Assembly: GCA_963715025.1 (NCBI GenBank)
Contig: CAVQQQ010000009.1
Span: 868,001 to 932,000 of the forward strand
Length of the DNA stretch: 64,000 nucleotides
DNA from: DASSJT01 sp963715025
GTDB taxonomy: Bacteria > Actinomycetota > Actinomycetes > Actinomycetales > Dermatophilaceae
Direction of reading: 5' to 3'
Below are positions 19,172 through 28,715 of this stretch, one piece after another. Each line of letters opens with the position of its first letter. Position 1 is the first letter of the stretch. The translations under genes and the position numbers were made by a program. The notes beneath the pieces are model-generated. The model was not told where the DNA came from. It worked only from the letters and a program-made list of their open reading frames with translations, and made no database searches.

Positions 19172-19397
19172 CTCTGCCACCCCTTTCGCGGGGCCACACC
19201 CTCAGGTCCCACTCGGCAAGAGCCGTGCCCAGTCTTTCTGATACACACGCGCGTGGACATCCGGGGAATTACGGAGGGATGGGCGCCGGGCGAGCCGGCC
19301 GCACGGCATACCGCGCGTGCCCGGAAGCACGGCCCGCCCCTCCCAGCACTGCCAACCGCGTCTGCGAACGGGCGGAGCAGTCGCCGCGACAGCTGGG

Positions 19398-19985
19398 TCA
19401 GATGAAGAGGGCCGGCTCGCGGAACAACGACTCGTATGGGTCTTCGCCCCGCTCCGAGGGGAATCGGATCATGGCCGGGATGCCGGTCGCGATGGCGCCG
19501 GCGGGGATGTCCTTCACCACGACGGAGTTGGCACCGATCTGCGCGTCGTCGCCGACGTAGACGGGACCCAGGACCCGTGCGCCCGTGCCGATAGTGACCC
19601 GGTTGCCGATCGTCGGGTGTCGCTTGACCTTGGCGAGCGAACGGCCGCCCAGGGTGACGCCGTGGTACAGCATCACGTCATCGCCAACTTCGGCAGTCTC
19701 GCCGATGACGACGCCCATGCCGTGGTCGATGAAGAAGCGGCGGCCGATCGTGGCACCCGGATGGATCTCCACCCCGGTGACGGCGCGGGCGATTTGCGCG
19801 ATCACCCTGGCGAGCAGCTTGGTGCCCGGGCGGAGCCAGAGCCGGTGGGCCAGGCGGTGGACCCAGATCGCATGCAGGCCCGGGGACGTGAGCACAACCT
19901 CGACCCGGGAGTTCGCCGCCGGATCACGGGCGATCGCGGCGTCGATGTCCTCCCGGACGGAGGCCAGTGCCGAGCGCAGTGTCAT
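19398..19985 (-). CDS. cysE: serine O-acetyltransferase
   Basis: Transfers acetyl from acetyl-CoA to serine, the first step of cysteine synthesis. The 195-residue protein has the left-handed beta-helix hexapeptide repeats (IHPGATIGRRFFIDHG, VVIGETAEVGDDVMLYHGVTLGG, IGTGARVLGPVYVGDDAQIGANSVV). The catalytic Asp-His pair lies in FIDHGMG, with a second His in LYHGVT. It is the short EpsC-type form. It starts 14 bases after the cysK stop, in the same operon. Confidence 0.95.
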   Translation of the reverse strand: MTLRSALASVREDIDAAIARDPAANSRVEVVLTSPGLHAIWVHRLAHRLWLRPGTKLLARVIAQIARAVTGVEIHPGATIGRRFFIDHGMGVVIGETAEVGDDVMLYHGVTLGGRSLAKVKRHPTIGNRVTIGTGARVLGPVYVGDDAQIGANSVVVKDIPAGAIATGIPAMIRFPSERGEDPYESLFREPALFI

Positions 19986-19999
19986 GAGGATGGCTGCGC

Positions 20000-20926
20000 T
20001 CAGTCCAGGAGGTCGGAGAAGAGGATGGTCGACAGGTAGCGCTCACCGAAGCTCGGGATGATCACGACGATCGTCTTGCCGGCGTTCTCGGGGCGCTGCG
20101 CCACCTTGTCGGCGGCAGCGAGCGCAGCCCCGGAGGAAATGCCCACGAGCAGGCCCTCTTCTTTGGCGGCCCGCCGCGCATAGTCCACCGAGGTCTCGGC
20201 GTTGATGTCGATCACCTCGTCGTACACCGTCCGGTCGAGGATCTCGGGGATGAAGTTGGCGCCGATGCCCTGGATCTTGTGCGGGCCTGGCTGGCCGCCG
20301 TTGAGGATCGGCGACTCTTCCGGCTCGACCGCGATGATCTGCACCCCGGGCTTGCGCGCCTTCAGCACCTGGCCGACGCCAGTGATCGTGCCGCCGGTGC
20401 CGATGCCGGAGACGACGATGTCGACCTGGCCGTCTGTGTCCTTCCAGATTTCCTCGGCGGTGGTCTTGCGGTGGATCTCCGGGTTGGCCTCGTTTGAGAA
20501 CTGCCGGGCCAGGACGTTGCCCTCCTGCGCCCCGATCTCCTCCGCCTTGTTGACCGCGCCCTTCATCCCCTCGGCGCCCGGGGTGAGGATGAGCTCCGCA
20601 CCGTATGCCCGAAGAAGGGCCCGCCGCTCCTTTGACATCGTGTCGGGCATGGTCAGAACGACCCGGTAGCCACGTGCCGCGCCGACCATCGCCAGCGCGA
20701 TGCCGGTGTTGCCGGACGTCGCCTCGACGATGGTGCCTCCGGGCTTGAGCTCGCCGGCGGCCTCCGCGGCGTCGATGATCGAGACGCCGATGCGGTCCTT
20801 GACCGAGGATGCCGGGTTGTAGAACTCGAGCTTGGCGACAACTGTCGCCTGCGACTGGATGACGCGGTTGATCCGCACCAGCGGGGTGTTGCCGATGAGC
20901 TTGGTGACGTCGTCATAGATGGGCAC
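20000..20926 (-). CDS. cysK: cysteine synthase A (O-acetylserine sulfhydrylase)
   Basis: A PLP enzyme making cysteine from O-acetylserine and sulfide. Key residues are visible: the Schiff-base Lys in NPASSVKDRIG, the substrate loop EATSGNTGIALA, the phosphate-binding GIGTGGT and the PLP-ring Ser region GISSGAA. The GTG at 20926 (VPIYDDVTKLIGNTPLVRI) gives a normal 308-residue protein, with AAGGCGG upstream; the longer in-frame reading has no similarity. It is followed closely by cysE. The AT-rich, palindrome-containing divergent region toward etfD should hold its promoter. Confidence 0.96.
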   Translation of the reverse strand: MPIYDDVTKLIGNTPLVRINRVIQSQATVVAKLEFYNPASSVKDRIGVSIIDAAEAAGELKPGGTIVEATSGNTGIALAMVGAARGYRVVLTMPDTMSKERRALLRAYGAELILTPGAEGMKGAVNKAEEIGAQEGNVLARQFSNEANPEIHRKTTAEEIWKDTDGQVDIVVSGIGTGGTITGVGQVLKARKPGVQIIAVEPEESPILNGGQPGPHKIQGIGANFIPEILDRTVYDEVIDINAETSVDYARRAAKEEGLLVGISSGAALAAADKVAQRPENAGKTIVVIIPSFGERYLSTILFSDLLD

Positions 20927-21018
20927 TGCTAACCGCCTTGGGTTTGCCGGGCTGGTATGCCGGGTGGTTGCGCTTCGTGGAACGTGCGACTGCCGCGCGC
21001 GCTTCCTCACGAGCTTCA

Positions 21019-21066
21019 ACAAACAATCGCTTATGCATCATCCAACATTTAGTTATTGAAGTTCAA
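21019..21066. promoter_or_regulatory. AT-rich divergent promoter region with TTGAAGTTCAA palindrome
   Basis: Between divergent cysK and etfD (20927-21169) lies a markedly AT-rich patch ending in the odd-length palindrome TTGAAGTTCAA (21056-21066). Such patches in this genome are rare, and this one probably carries the cysK promoter and a regulator site. Exact elements cannot be fixed. Confidence 0.35.
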
Positions 21067-21156
21067 CCCACCCTCGAAAATGATGCCCCACGATCCCGTG
21101 CGCCCGGGTCGGAGCGAGCGAGGTCACAGATCGGTATGCGCCCGCTTACCCGTTAC

Positions 21157-21162
21157 TAGACT
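21157..21162 (+). promoter_or_regulatory. possible -10 element, leaderless etfD
   Basis: TAGACT ends 7 bases before the etfD ATG at 21170. With no Shine-Dalgarno sequence in front of that ATG, a leaderless transcript is likely. No clear -35 is seen. Confidence 0.35.
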
Positions 21163-21169
21163 CCGCACC

Positions 21170-23503
21170 ATGTCTGCGCTCCAGATCGTCGCGCTTGTTG
21201 TGTGTGTTGCTGTGACCGCGGTGGCGATCGCGCTCTTCGCCCGGGCCATCGGCCAGTTCGTCAGCGTGTTCCGGCTGGGCCGGCCGGACGGGTCGCGCTC
21301 GGGGGATAAGGGCCAGCGGGGGGCGACGCTGGTGCGGGAGTTCCTGGGGCACACGCGGATGGCGCGGCTGCCGGTTGTGGCGGTGGCGCACTGGTTCACC
21401 ATGATCGGGTTCGGGGTGCTGTTCTTCACCCTGGTCAACGCCTTCGGCCAGCTGGTTGACCCGGAGTTCGCGCTGCCCGTGATCGGTCACTTCTTCCTGT
21501 ACGAGTGGATCACCGACCTGTTCGCCTTCGCAGGGTTCTTCGCGATCCTGCTGCTGATGGCGGTCCGGCAGCGGAACCACCCGCGCTCGGCCCCCGGGGC
21601 GGGCGGGCGCCGGTCCCGGTTCTTCGGCTCCACGTTCTGGCAGGCCTACTACGTGGAGCTGACCATCCTCGGGGTCACGATCTGCATCGGCTTCCTGCGC
21701 GCGTTCGAGTGGACTCTGGCCCGCCAGTTGGGCACCGGGTACGACAATGCCCTGCACTTCCCCCTGACCGGGTGGATCGGCAACTTCTTCACCGGCCTGT
21801 CCACGGGCACCATCGAGAACCTGGTCGTGATCGTGGCCACGGTCAAGATCCTGATCTCGTTCGCCTGGATGATCACGGTCTCGCTGGTGCCGACCATGGG
21901 CGTGGCCTGGCACCGGTTCCTGGCCTTCCCCAACATCTGGCTCAGGCGCCACGCCGACGGGCGCACCTCCCTGGGCGAGCTGCAGCCGATCATCATCGAC
22001 GGGCAGCCGCTGGACTTCGAGAGCCTCGAGGAACTGCCCGAGGACACCGCCCTCGGTGTCGGCAAGGTCGAGGACTTCACCTGGAAGGGCCTGCTCGACT
22101 TCACCACCTGCACCGAGTGCGGCCGCTGCCAGTCGCAGTGCCCGGCCTGGAACACCGACAAGCCTCTGTCGCCCAAGCTGCTGGTGATGGCCCTGCGCGA
22201 CCACGCCCACGCCAAGGCCCCGTTCCTGCTGGCGGCCGAGGAGGACCGCGGCGGGCTGCCCGAGACGACCAAGGCCCTGGCCGACCTGTCGCTCATCGGG
22301 GCCACCGGCTACGACCCAAACCGCCCGCTGGGCGCCTACACCCCGCACGGCCCCGACGCGGTCATCGACGCCGACGTACTGTGGTCCTGCACCACGTGCG
22401 GGGCGTGCGTAGAGCAGTGTCCGGTCGACATCGAGCACGTCGACGCCATCGTCGACCTGCGGCGGTACCAGAACCTCATCGAGTCGGCCTTCCCCAGCGA
22501 GCTGGGCGGCCTGTTCAAGAACCTCGAGAACAAGGGCAACCCCTGGGGCATGGCCGCCCGCGCCCGCCTCGACTGGGCCAAGGACCTGCCCTTCGAGGTC
22601 AAGATCCTCGGCGGTTCGGGGCCGTCCGCCGTCGAGTCGCTGGACGAAGTGGACTATCTGTTCTGGGTCGGCTGCGCCGGCGCCTACGAGGACCGCGCCA
22701 AGAAGACCACCCGCGCGGTCGCCGAGCTGCTGGACACCGCCGGCGTCTCCTTCGCGGTCCTCGGCGACGGCGAGACCTGCACCGGCGACTCCGCCCGCCG
22801 CGCCGGCAACGAGTTCCTCTTTCAAATGCTGGCCCAGCAGAACGTCGAGACGCTCAACGAGGCCGGGGCGACCAGGATCGTGGTCACCTGCGCCCACTGC
22901 TTCAACACCATCAAGAACGAGTACCCCCAGCTCGGCGGGAAGTACGAGGTGCTGCACCACACCCAGCTGCTCAACCGCCTGGTCCGGGACGGGAAGCTGG
23001 TCCCGGTGGCCCGCCCTGCCGACGCGCCCGGCAAGTCCACCGCCGCCGACGCCGCCTCCAGCGCCCCGACCGTCACCTACCACGACCCCTGCTACCTGGG
23101 CCGCCACAACGGCGTCTACTCCCCGCCCCGCGAGCTGATCGGCGCCCTGCCCGGCGTGGAGCTCACCGAGATGGAGCGGACCGGGCAGAAGTCGTTCTGC
23201 TGCGGCGCCGGAGGCGCCCGCATGTGGATGGAGGAGAAGCTCGGCACCCGGATCAACCTGGACCGCACCGAGGAGGCCCTCGCCACCGGCGCCCAGCGCA
23301 TCGCCATCGGCTGCCCCTTCTGCCGGGTCATGCTCTCCGACGGCCTCACCCAGAAACAGGCCGAAGGAGTCGGCGAGAGCGTCGAGGTCGTCGACGTCGC
23401 CCAGATGCTCCTCGCCGCCGTGCGGCGCGGCGGCGGCGACGCCCCCACCGCCATGGAGGAGGCCGAGCCCACACCCGACCCCGAGCCCGCCCCCGTGATC
23501 TGA
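21170..23503 (+). CDS. etfD: membrane Fe-S oxidoreductase, EtfD-like
   Basis: A 777-residue protein. The N-terminal 250 residues hold about five or six membrane helices like a nitrate-reductase gamma/HdrE cytochrome-b module. Two 4Fe-4S ferredoxin motifs follow (CTECGRCQSQCP at 314-325, CTTCGACVEQCP at 407-418). The C-terminal half has two CCG-type domains (CAHCFNTIKNEYP, CCGAGGARMWMEE, CPFCRVML). This is the layout of mycobacterial Rv0338c/EtfD, proposed to take electrons from electron-transfer flavoprotein to menaquinone during fatty-acid oxidation. That role fits the many acyl-CoA dehydrogenase genes in this window. EtfAB themselves are not present here. ATG 21170 is used; a longer frame is not supported. 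Confidence 0.85.
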   Translation: MSALQIVALVVCVAVTAVAIALFARAIGQFVSVFRLGRPDGSRSGDKGQRGATLVREFLGHTRMARLPVVAVAHWFTMIGFGVLFFTLVNAFGQLVDPEFALPVIGHFFLYEWITDLFAFAGFFAILLLMAVRQRNHPRSAPGAGGRRSRFFGSTFWQAYYVELTILGVTICIGFLRAFEWTLARQLGTGYDNALHFPLTGWIGNFFTGLSTGTIENLVVIVATVKILISFAWMITVSLVPTMGVAWHRFLAFPNIWLRRHADGRTSLGELQPIIIDGQPLDFESLEELPEDTALGVGKVEDFTWKGLLDFTTCTECGRCQSQCPAWNTDKPLSPKLLVMALRDHAHAKAPFLLAAEEDRGGLPETTKALADLSLIGATGYDPNRPLGAYTPHGPDAVIDADVLWSCTTCGACVEQCPVDIEHVDAIVDLRRYQNLIESAFPSELGGLFKNLENKGNPWGMAARARLDWAKDLPFEVKILGGSGPSAVESLDEVDYLFWVGCAGAYEDRAKKTTRAVAELLDTAGVSFAVLGDGETCTGDSARRAGNEFLFQMLAQQNVETLNEAGATRIVVTCAHCFNTIKNEYPQLGGKYEVLHHTQLLNRLVRDGKLVPVARPADAPGKSTAADAASSAPTVTYHDPCYLGRHNGVYSPPRELIGALPGVELTEMERTGQKSFCCGAGGARMWMEEKLGTRINLDRTEEALATGAQRIAIGCPFCRVMLSDGLTQKQAEGVGESVEVVDVAQMLLAAVRRGGGDAPTAMEEAEPTPDPEPAPVI

Positions 23504-23530
23504 CCCTGGCCGAGCACCGGGCGCGCTGAC

Positions 23531-23562
23531 GCGGGAGGTATGCCGGCCGACATACCTCCCGC
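23531..23562. terminator. terminator between convergent etfD and hydrolase genes
   Basis: GCGGGAGGTATG (23531-23542) pairs perfectly with CATACCTCCCGC (23551-23562), with 8 bases between. The left arm contains the dispersed GTATGCCG word found across this window. Confidence 0.8.
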
Positions 23563-23570
23563 TTTCAACC

Positions 23571-24617
23571 TCAGGGCTCGAACGCGGCAAGCACCTCCGC
23601 GCGGCTGACGTCCGAGACCGACGCGTGCTTCCAGCGCGGGGCGTTATCCCGGTCGACCAGGAGCGCGCGCACGCCCTCCACGAGGTCGCCGTGGCGGGCC
23701 AGGTGAGGGCCGATGACGAGGTCCTGGTCGAGCACCTCGCGCAGGGAGCCCATCCGCCGAGCCCGGCGGATCGCCTCGAGCGTGACCGCCACCGACAGGG
23801 GCGAGCGCTGCCGGATGACGGCCGCGGCCTCCCGAGCCCCAGGCACTGCCGATTCCGCCAGCCGCCCCACGATCGTTGCCGGGTCGTCTCCCGCGTAGCA
23901 CTCATCGATCCACTCGCGCTGGGCCGCGAGCGCGCTCGCACTGAGTGACGGTCCGAGATCGAGAGCCTCCTCGCCGGCACCAACCTTCCGAAGCACGCTC
24001 GGGATCTCGGCGGAGCGCACCACGGCATCAGCTAGCCCCACCGCCACGGCGTCCGGGCCATCGATCGTGATGCCGGTCAGCGCGAGGTGTGTGCCCAGCT
24101 CGCCGGGCGCCCGCGACAGCAGGTAGCGCGCGCCCACGTCCGGGAAGAAGCCGATCCTGGTTTCCGGCATGGCGATGCGGGACCGTTCGGTGGCGAGGCG
24201 CAGGCCGGCGTACCCGGAGAGCCCGACACCTCCACCCATGACGATGCCGTCCATCACGGCGACGACGGTCTTCGGGTAGCGGGCGATGGCCTCGTCGAGG
24301 TCGTACTCGCGGGCCCAGTACTCCGCCGGGTTGCCCTCGCCCAGCGCCGCGCGCCGCACCTGGAGGATGTCGCCTCCCGCGCACAGCCCACGATCGCCCG
24401 CGCCCTCGATCGAGACCGACTGGATGCCCTGATCGCTGGCCCAGGCGTCGAGCTGCGCAGTGATCGACGCCACCATTTCGTCGGTCAGCGCGTTGATGGC
24501 CCGTGGCCGGTTCAGCAGCACGCGCCCCAGAGCGCCGTCGCGGGCAAACAGCACCTCGTCGATCGGCATGAGTCCGGGGGCAAAGGCAGGTGCGGGCTCG
24601 GCGGTCACGCCGGACAC
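23571..24617 (-). CDS. 3-hydroxyisobutyryl-CoA hydrolase
   Basis: A 348-residue crotonase-fold thioesterase of valine catabolism, releasing 3-hydroxyisobutyrate from its CoA ester. Oxyanion-hole loops are RGLCAGGDI and GIVMGGGVGLSGYAGLRLATE. The hydrolase-specific block MPETRIGFFPDVGARYLLSR carries the catalytic Glu and Asp, and the end VEGVRALLVDRDNAPRWKHASV separates it from plain enoyl-CoA hydratases. GTG 24617 is used as start; an ATG at 24569 would shorten it by 16 residues. It is a single gene with its own promoter region upstream. Confidence 0.9.
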   Translation of the reverse strand: MSGVTAEPAPAFAPGLMPIDEVLFARDGALGRVLLNRPRAINALTDEMVASITAQLDAWASDQGIQSVSIEGAGDRGLCAGGDILQVRRAALGEGNPAEYWAREYDLDEAIARYPKTVVAVMDGIVMGGGVGLSGYAGLRLATERSRIAMPETRIGFFPDVGARYLLSRAPGELGTHLALTGITIDGPDAVAVGLADAVVRSAEIPSVLRKVGAGEEALDLGPSLSASALAAQREWIDECYAGDDPATIVGRLAESAVPGAREAAAVIRQRSPLSVAVTLEAIRRARRMGSLREVLDQDLVIGPHLARHGDLVEGVRALLVDRDNAPRWKHASVSDVSRAEVLAAFEP

Positions 24618-25035
24618 CTTCGCACAGCGCTCACCGCCGGGTGCCTGAGTGTGGGGAGCACCCCTTGGGACCCCACCTCAGCCGCACCGCGCGCCGACGG
24701 CCAGACCCGCCGGACCTTGGCGTATCGACCGAACCTTTGGTCGCCACACCAAGGTCCGACAAAGATCCGTGATCCTACGGATGTGGGACTGCAGGGCACC
24801 GGCCATCCTTGTCTGCAAGGCAGCGAGCAGAACAACGAGTGGGCCGGCGACGAGGACCTGGGGGGTCGAGGCGGCGGGCCACCCGGACATGGGCCCCGTG
24901 GAGGGGCGAGGCCCCGTCGCCCGCTCGGAGCCAGGCTGGTGTTCGGGAGAGCGCCGGCCACGAGACAGGGCCTGGTCGGCGCCACAGGGGGCGCGCCTTC
25001 CGGGCCCTGTCTCGTCGCGGCTCACAGGGTCACGG
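24618..25035. other. 418-base intergenic region with nested inverted repeats
   Basis: No gene seen. It holds a nested inverted repeat at 24712-24757: the outer arms are GGACCTTGG and CCAAGGTCC, and the inner arms CGACC and GGTCG. It also holds the terminator of the betaine operon at 24961-25014. The nested structure may be a second terminator or an operator in front of the hydrolase gene. Confidence 0.55.
24961..25014 (-). terminator. terminator of the glycine betaine/choline ABC operon
   Basis: CGAGACAGGGCC (24961-24972) and GGCCCTGTCTCG (25003-25014) pair perfectly across a 30-base loop that itself has GC-rich pairing. It lies 21 bases after the last gene of the operon. Confidence 0.65.
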
Positions 25036-25974
25036 TCAGCCGAGGCCGTTCTTGCTCAGGAACTCCTTGGCCACGGCCTGCGGGTCCTTCTTGTCCGTGA
25101 CAACCTCCTTGAGCAGTGCCGCCAGGGTGGGGGTATCGAGCTTGGCGGACACCGCGTTCAGCGCGCCCTCGATGTCGGGGGTCACCTTCGCCTTGGTGAT
25201 GAGGGGCACGACATTCTGGGCCGCGAACAGGCTCTTGGGGTCTTCCAGCACGACGAACCCGTTGGTGACGATGTTGGGATCGGTTGTGAACAGGTTGGCC
25301 GCGTCGACCTGGCCGTTCTTGAGCGCGTTCACGGAGAGCGGTCCCCCGGCGTCCAGCGCCCGGAACTGCTTGAACGTCAAGCCGTAGACCTTCTTCAGAC
25401 CGGGAACGCCCGTGGGCCGCGTCTTCCACTCCGGTGGGCCGCCCAGTGTGAGGTTCTGGCTCTTGCCGGCCAGGTCGGCGATCGACTTCAGCGAGTACTT
25501 GTCAGCGGTCGCCTTCGTCACCACCACGGCGTCCTTGTCCTCGGCAGCGGACTTGTCGAGCACGGTCAGTGTGTCGGGGAGCGATGCCTTGAGCTCGGTG
25601 TAGACGCCCTCGGCGTCCGTCGCCTTGGCGTTCTTGTTGAAGTACTGCGTCAGGACGCCCGTGTATTCCGGGATCAGGTCGATCGAGCCGTCCTGCAGCG
25701 CCGGGATGTAGGCCTCCCGGCTGCCGATGTTGAGCTTGAGCGGCTCGTTGACCGTGACGCCCTTGGCCTGGAGTGCGCCCGCGTAGATCTCCGCAAGGAG
25801 GGCGCTCTCCGGGAAGTCGGCCGAGCCGATCGTGATCGAGCCGCCGCCCGCGGACGATGACGACGAGCTGTTGGTCGCGAACGGGTCGGACCCGGATCCG
25901 CTGTTGCCGCAGGCGGCGAGCGCCAGGGAGGTCAGCAGGGTGCCGACCGTAAGCGCGATCTTGGACGTTCTCAC
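25036..25974 (-). CDS. glycine betaine/choline ABC transporter, substrate-binding lipoprotein
   Basis: Captures quaternary-amine osmoprotectants outside the membrane for the adjacent permeases. The 312-residue protein starts with a lipoprotein signal ending LALAACGNS (lipobox Cys22), then a Ser-rich linker. The OpuAC/ProX-type domain follows, with ITIGSADFPESALLAEIYAGAL and DLIPEYTGVLTQYF. The start is GTG with AAGGAG upstream. It is the last gene of a four-gene operon, 82 bases after the second permease. Exact ligand (betaine, choline, carnitine) cannot be read. Confidence 0.88.
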   Translation of the reverse strand: MRTSKIALTVGTLLTSLALAACGNSGSGSDPFATNSSSSSSAGGGSITIGSADFPESALLAEIYAGALQAKGVTVNEPLKLNIGSREAYIPALQDGSIDLIPEYTGVLTQYFNKNAKATDAEGVYTELKASLPDTLTVLDKSAAEDKDAVVVTKATADKYSLKSIADLAGKSQNLTLGGPPEWKTRPTGVPGLKKVYGLTFKQFRALDAGGPLSVNALKNGQVDAANLFTTDPNIVTNGFVVLEDPKSLFAAQNVVPLITKAKVTPDIEGALNAVSAKLDTPTLAALLKEVVTDKKDPQAVAKEFLSKNGLG

Positions 25975-26056
25975 TGTGTGCTCCTTGTGGTTGGGCGGAG
26001 TTCGGCAGGTTCAAGTGCCGGAGTTCAGCAGGGCTTCAGGGTCAGGTGGACGGGAT

Positions 26057-26824
26057 TCAGGAGGTTTCGGGGACAGCACCCTCCCGAGTGTCCGCCGTGG
26101 CACCGACAGTCGCGAGGTCACGGGCGTCGGGAGTGCGGCGGGTGCGCCGGCCCGTGATCCCCGGCGACACGGCATACCTCTGGACCAGCCCGAAGCCGAG
26201 GTCGACCAGCAGCGCGAGGAGGGCCACGAGAACCGCGCCCGACGCCATCTGCGGGAAGTCGCGGACCGACTGCCCGTCGATGAGGAAGCGCCCCAGGCCA
26301 CCGAGCCCGGCGACCGCGGCGATGGTCGCTGTCGCGATCACCTGCAGCGCTGCGGAGCGCAGGCCGGAGAAGATCAGCGGGAGGGCGCACGGGAGCTCGA
26401 CCGAGGCCAGCACCTGGAAGCCCCGCATGCCCATGCCCTTCGCAGCATCCCGGGCGTCGGGGTCGACACCCTCGACGCCGGCATACGCGCCCGACAGGAT
26501 CGGCGGGATGGCGAGCACGATCAGCACGATCAGGCTCGGCCAGAGGAACGCGGCGTCCCCGGACAGTCGCGGCCCCAGGAACAGCACCATGATGAAGAGC
26601 AGGCCCAGGCTCGGGATGGCCCGCGCAGCCCCGGCGAGGTTGACCACGAAGAACCTCCCCCGCCCGGTGTGGCCGATGGCCAGCCCGATCGGGATCGCAA
26701 TCACCCCGGCGATGAGCAGGGCCAGTGCGGAGTAGCCGAGGTGCTCGAGCAGGCGGCGGATCACCCCGTCGCTGCCCTGCCAGTGGGCCGGGTCGGAGAG
26801 CCAGTCGATGACGTTGCTGATCAT
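26057..26824 (-). CDS. glycine betaine/choline ABC transporter permease
   Basis: A 255-residue permease with about five to six membrane spans of the BPD_transp_1 family. The EAA-like loop, DARDAAKGMGMRGFQVLASVELPCALPLIFSGLR, contacts the ATPase. ATG 26824 overlaps the stop of the upstream permease by four bases (ATGA), so they are coupled. The C-terminus has a short charged tail. Confidence 0.88.
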   Translation of the reverse strand: MISNVIDWLSDPAHWQGSDGVIRRLLEHLGYSALALLIAGVIAIPIGLAIGHTGRGRFFVVNLAGAARAIPSLGLLFIMVLFLGPRLSGDAAFLWPSLIVLIVLAIPPILSGAYAGVEGVDPDARDAAKGMGMRGFQVLASVELPCALPLIFSGLRSAALQVIATATIAAVAGLGGLGRFLIDGQSVRDFPQMASGAVLVALLALLVDLGFGLVQRYAVSPGITGRRTRRTPDARDLATVGATADTREGAVPETS

Positions 26825-27464
26825 GCCCTGGCCCTCCGAACCCGCTCCCAGGGTGTGACGAGGCGGGTGACCAGCAGGATGACGATGTCGAAGACCAGGG
26901 CCAGGACGATGCACGCGAGGATGCCGACCACGATGGGGTCGTAGAAGTTGCGCTTGAACCCGTCGGTGAACAGCTGCCCAAGCTGCGGTATGCCGATCAC
27001 GGCGGCAACGCTGACGATGCTGACGTTGCTGACCGCTGCGACCCGCATGCCGGCCGAGATGACAGGCACGGCCAGCGGGAGCTCGACCAAGAAGAACCGG
27101 CGGACGCGGCGGAACCCCATCGCCGTGGCGGACTGCGCGACGTCGTCAGGCACCGCGCCGAGGCCGTCGGCGACCGTGCGCACCAGCAGCGCGACCGTGT
27201 AGATGGTCATGGCCACGAGCACGTTGTTGCGGTCCAGGATGCGGGTGCCGAGGATGCCCGGCAGCAGGATGAAGAGGGCCAGGCTCGGGATCGTGTACAG
27301 CAGTCCGGTGCCAACCGTGAACGGCGCGTAGAGCGGGCGGTAGCGACGCGCGAGCCAGCCCAGCGGCAGGGCAATGAGCAGGCCAAGCAGGAGGGGCAGG
27401 CCGGCCAGGTAGACGTGCTGCACCGCGAGGGTCAGCACGTCCTGCACGTGGTCGCGCAGCCAGG

Positions 27465-27468
<4 letters not shown>
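26821..27468 (-). CDS. glycine betaine/choline ABC transporter permease
   Basis: A 215-residue permease beginning MTWLRDHVQDVLTLAVQHVYLAG. Its cytoplasmic loop, DDVAQSATAMGFRRVRRFFLVELPLAVPVISAGMR, is the ATPase-contact segment of OpuC/OpuB-type permeases. It overlaps both neighbours by four bases (ATGA), showing tight coupling. Together with the next permease it forms the two-subunit membrane channel. Confidence 0.88.
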
Positions 27469-28586
<1,118 letters not shown>

Positions 28587-28680
28587 GCGCCCCACTCTCG
28601 GCCTCGCCGGGCTCTGCTCCTGTGTCGTTGCGCCCTAAAGTAACCCAGTCCGCTGACGGCGGTCCCGGCGAACCCGGTCC

Positions 28681-28708
28681 GTGAACCGCCCGCACGCGGG
28701 GGTAATAC
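28681..28708 (+). promoter_or_regulatory. promoter of the lyase-like gene, probably leaderless
   Basis: A good -10, TAATAC (28703-28708), lies 16 bases after a weak -35-like GTGAAC (28681-28686). It ends 7 bases before the GTG start at 28716, which has no Shine-Dalgarno sequence. This predicts a leaderless transcript. Confidence 0.55.
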
Positions 28709-28715
28709 TGGTCGC

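Noticed and set aside
19172..19397. Lanthipeptide precursor upstream of the LanC-like gene
   Set aside because: Small frames on both strands were read; none has a leader followed by a Ser/Thr/Cys-rich core.
20927..21169. Riboswitch or T-box upstream of cysK
   Set aside because: No recognisable SAM or T-box core such as the T-box GGTGG motif; only an AT-rich patch and a short palindrome are seen.
21146..24028. Very long reverse-strand open frame of about 960 codons opposite etfD and part of the hydrolase gene
   Set aside because: It is the antisense shadow of high-GC codon thirds; its translation is Val/Gly/Arg-rich without domains, while the forward frame carries clear Fe-S motifs.
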